From assembly GCA_036924085.1 (NCBI GenBank), contig JAVGWX010000002.1, positions 51,454,605 through 51,518,604 of the forward strand: a stretch of DNA of 64,000 nt, read 5' to 3'. Shown one piece after another: positions 62,000 to 64,000 of this stretch. The notes under the pieces were generated by a model. That model was not told where the DNA came from and searched no databases. It saw only the letters and a list, made by a program, of their open reading frames with translations. How positions within the stretch are numbered: the stretch's first letter is position 1; the number at the start of each line of letters is the position of its first letter. Made by a program: the position numbers and the translations under genes. The stretch comes from Ariolimax columbianus. Taxonomy: Eukaryota > Mollusca > Gastropoda > Stylommatophora > Arionidae.

Positions 62000-62300
62000 T
62001 ATTTCGGTCTGCACTCCCTACTGCGCGAGGGACACTACTGCATGAGGGTCACACTTTACTGCACGAGGGTCATACTCTACTGCACGAGGGTCACACTCTA
62101 CTGCACGAGGGTCACACTCTACTGCACGAGAGTCACACTCTACTGCACCAATGTCACACTTTACTGCACGAGAGGCACACTACTGCACGAGAGGTACACT
62201 CTACTGCACGAAGGTGACACTCTACTGCACGAGGGTCACACTCTACTGCACGATGGTCACACTCTACAGCACGAGGGTCAAACTCTACTGCAAGAGTCGC
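62000..62300 (+). repeat. 21-bp minisatellite at the LINE-I 3' junction
   Basis: About 12 copies of CACTCTACTGCACGAGGGTCA with variants (GAGAGTC, CAATGTC). It replaces the last roughly 30 residues of LINE-I. The unit has no clear match in the intact element, so here the array is adjacent, not clearly derived. Confidence 0.9.
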
Positions 62301-62309
62301 ATATTATGA

Positions 62310-62878
62310 CAGCGGTGATAACCAGGACGTGCTCTGTGACACATTTTTGGCAGCTCGCTTCGCTTCCCTGCATTTGAGATTTTCAGGCGAGCACCATTTG
62401 TGATTGGAGAACACCAGAGGCTCCCAAGAGGCAACACCAAACTGAACATAGGACAGGAAAACCTTTAGCGAATCTTTCTTTGTACAACTTCTCTTGCCTG
62501 CCCGATGAATGCTTACGTGTCTTGGATTGCTTAGGTATTGCTTAGGCAGGCTGTGGTTGTGTACGCGAACAACATGCTCAGTCCACGAAAACTGAGCACT
62601 CTGCAAAAGAGTTTTATCTTTTGGAGCACTTCGTAATTGGGTACGCTGCCCAGCAGGCAAAGACAGTCCATCTAGAAGGGAGTTAGGCATCTGGCACGCC
62701 TGGTGGGCAACTTCCAGGTCTCACAAACGTATAGGAGGATTGTACCAATGATGCCACGATATGCCGAGACCTTAGTTGCTGCATTGGTGGCACGTCAATC
62801 CCAAACACTTTCCCACACACGGCCAAATGCAGCAACGGCCCTGGCAATTATCTGGTCGATTGCGGAATCTATGGATGT
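62310..62878 (-). pseudogene. LINE-B RT C-terminal fragment
   Basis: Minus-strand translation gives IDSAIDQIIARAVAAFGRVW, then YRGIIGTILLYVCETWKLPT, and QSAQFSWTEHVVRVHNHSLP, KQYLSN, KKDSLKVFLSYVQFGVASWE. These correspond to IDSEVSNRISKASAAFGRL, YRALVLxTLLYGCETW, QLRWxGHVVRMxDxxLPKQL and KDxLKxxLxxxxIxxxSWE in LINE-B. A segment between ETW and the next block is shortened. Stops are present. Confidence 0.7.
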
Positions 62879-63585
62879 CTGTCTGTGTGTCTGTCTGTTC
62901 GCCTGTCTGTCTGTGTGTCCGTCTGTGTCTGTCTGTCTGTCCGTCCGTCCGTTTGTCTGTCTGTCCGCCTGTGTGTCTGTCCGTCCGTCCGTCTCTCTGT
63001 CTCTCTGTATGTCTGTCTGTCCGTCCGTCTGTCTGTCTGTGTGTCTGTCTCTCTGGCTGTATGTGTGTCTGTTCGTCTGTCTGTCTGTCTGTCCGTCTGT
63101 CTCACGTATGTACGTATGTATATCCGAATGTCTGTCCGCCTGTCCGTCTGTGTGTCTGTCTGTCCATCCGTCTGTCTGTCTGTGTGTATGTCTGTGTGTA
63201 TGTCCGTCTCTTCGTCTGTCTGTCTGTCCGTCTGCCTCACGTATGTACGTATGGATATCCGCATGTGTGTCCGCCTGTCTGTCCACCTGTCTGTCCGCCA
63301 GTCTGTCCGACTGTCTGTCTGTGTGTCTGTCTGTCCGTCTGTGTGTCTGTCTGTCCATCCGTCTGTCTGTCTGTCCCTCTGTATGTCCGCCTGTCTGTCT
63401 GTGTGTGTCCGTCTGTGTGTCTGTCTGTCCGCCTGTCTGGCTGTCCGTCCGCCTGTCTGTCTCTTTGTCTGTGTGTATGTCCGTCTGTCTATCTGTCCGT
63501 CTGTTTGTCTTACGTATGTACGTATGTATGTCCGTATGTGTGTCCGCCTGTATGTCCGTCTGTTTGTCTGTCTACAGCTGGGTCG
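62879..63585 (+). repeat. TCTG/TCCG tetranucleotide array
   Basis: About 700 bases of CTGTCTGTCCGTCTGTGTGT-type sequence with three embedded TCACGTATGTACGTATGTAT blocks (63105, 63240, 63512) spaced about 135 and 270 bases apart. This implies a higher-order period near 135. Cysteine-rich open frames of up to 296 codons are artefacts. Confidence 0.95.
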
Positions 63586-63665
63586 ACCGGTAATGGGACT
63601 TGAACCCCGCTCTTGTCCTTAAACGCGAGCGCTTAGCCACTGCGATAATCAGAAAATTGGCATAG
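63575..63665 (-). mobile_element. SINE C tRNA-like head
   Basis: Minus strand: A box TATCGCAGTGGCTAAGCGCT, B box GGGGTTCAAGTCCCA about 35 bases later, then ACCGGTCGACCCAGCTGTAG, which is the start of the SINE C body. It is cut off by the tetranucleotide array. The head looks like a tRNA but lacks a matching acceptor stem, so I do not call a tRNA gene. Confidence 0.6.
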
Positions 63666-64000
63666 TCCTTACCCCTGTCCCAGTGATATAACTTGGGGGC
63701 GGGGACGAGGGGTCGGGGCAGGGACGGACGGACACACACATACATACATAAACATAAAGAAACATACACCTGTCCACGTTATATAACCTTGGACACTGAC
63801 ACCTACCGACGTCATATGCATTGGACATTCCCACCTGTCCATACGATATGCCTTGGACTGCAAACTGTCCATATGAAAAACCTTGGTCACTGCCACATGT
63901 CCACATGATATGTCTTGGACACTTTCACGTGTACACATGATATGTCTTGGACACTTTCACATGTACACATCAACTGCCTTGAGAACTGCCACAATTTGCC
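63666..64000 (+). repeat. ~34-bp satellite, runs off the window
   Basis: Units with CACATGTCCACATGATATGT and CTTGGACACTTTCAC, from diverged CCTGTCCCAGTGATATAACTTGG forms on the left to nearly identical copies on the right. It continues past the window end. Contains a GGGGGCGGGGACGAGGGGTC stretch near 63695. Confidence 0.8.

Noticed and set aside
62703..63622. Cysteine-rich frames of 245-296 codons resembling small secreted cysteine-rich proteins
   Set aside because: They are produced by the TCTG/TCCG tetranucleotide array. Three frames on one strand all look similar, which real genes do not do.
63575..63665. tRNA gene on the minus strand
   Set aside because: It continues into the SINE C body motif and lacks a matching acceptor stem.

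Overview
This window looks like intergenic or heterochromatin-like DNA from an animal nuclear genome. The best guess is a mollusc, probably a gastropod. That guess rests on the style of the non-LTR retrotransposon proteins and tRNA-derived SINEs and is recalled, not searched. I found no convincing host protein-coding gene, rRNA, functional tRNA, CRISPR array or bacterial operon. Almost every long open frame is either retrotransposon protein or translated tandem repeat.

Retrotransposons. The most important family is an I-group-like LINE (called LINE-I here) encoding endonuclease, reverse transcriptase, RNase H and a terminal Cys/His motif. One copy is apparently full length (46180-51053, minus) with a 12-bp target-site duplication (TSD), and a single TA-dinucleotide insertion breaks its ORF. 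A second, 5'-truncated copy lies at 54905-57489 (minus, 13-bp TSD). Further damaged copies lie at 2750-5760, 13440-13920, 18170-19722, 20166-20320 and 60241-61996. Other LINE lineages are present as fragments: LINE-A (6340, 9815, 16088, 25336), LINE-B (38790, 51066, 62310), LINE-C (23700, 27990) and a CR1/L2-like element (12360-13126). SINE-like families are A (tRNA-derived, about 250 bp), B and its variant B' (about 340 bp, GAA or GCCAA tails), C (tRNA-like head followed by an ACCCAGCTGTAAATGGGTAC body motif), E (tRNA-like head) and an unclassified repeat F of about 350 bp.

Tandem arrays. More than thirty minisatellites and microsatellites occupy much of the rest. The striking point is where they come from. 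Several arrays are amplified pieces of the mobile element they sit in. In LINE-I (3470-4390), LINE-A (16371-16743), LINE-B (38972-39092 and 51525-52410) and LINE-C (28206-28680) the repeat unit translates to the protein segment expected at that place, and in the first four the element's coding sequence resumes on the far side. The same happens inside SINE B (2212-2448, 12060-12190, 31590-32065, 60045-60238) and repeat F (59325-59455).

How the pieces fit. LINE-I would supply reverse transcriptase and endonuclease. SINE B ends in the same CGCAGAAGAAGAAG-type tail as LINE-I, and SINE A, SINE B and the 5' end of LINE-I share a short core (GAAGTCGGATG...GGRCCG), which suggests domain exchange and parasitism of LINE-I by the SINEs. 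The tandem arrays look like secondary expansion of these inserted elements. Statements about family identity come from recognising protein motifs and need database confirmation.
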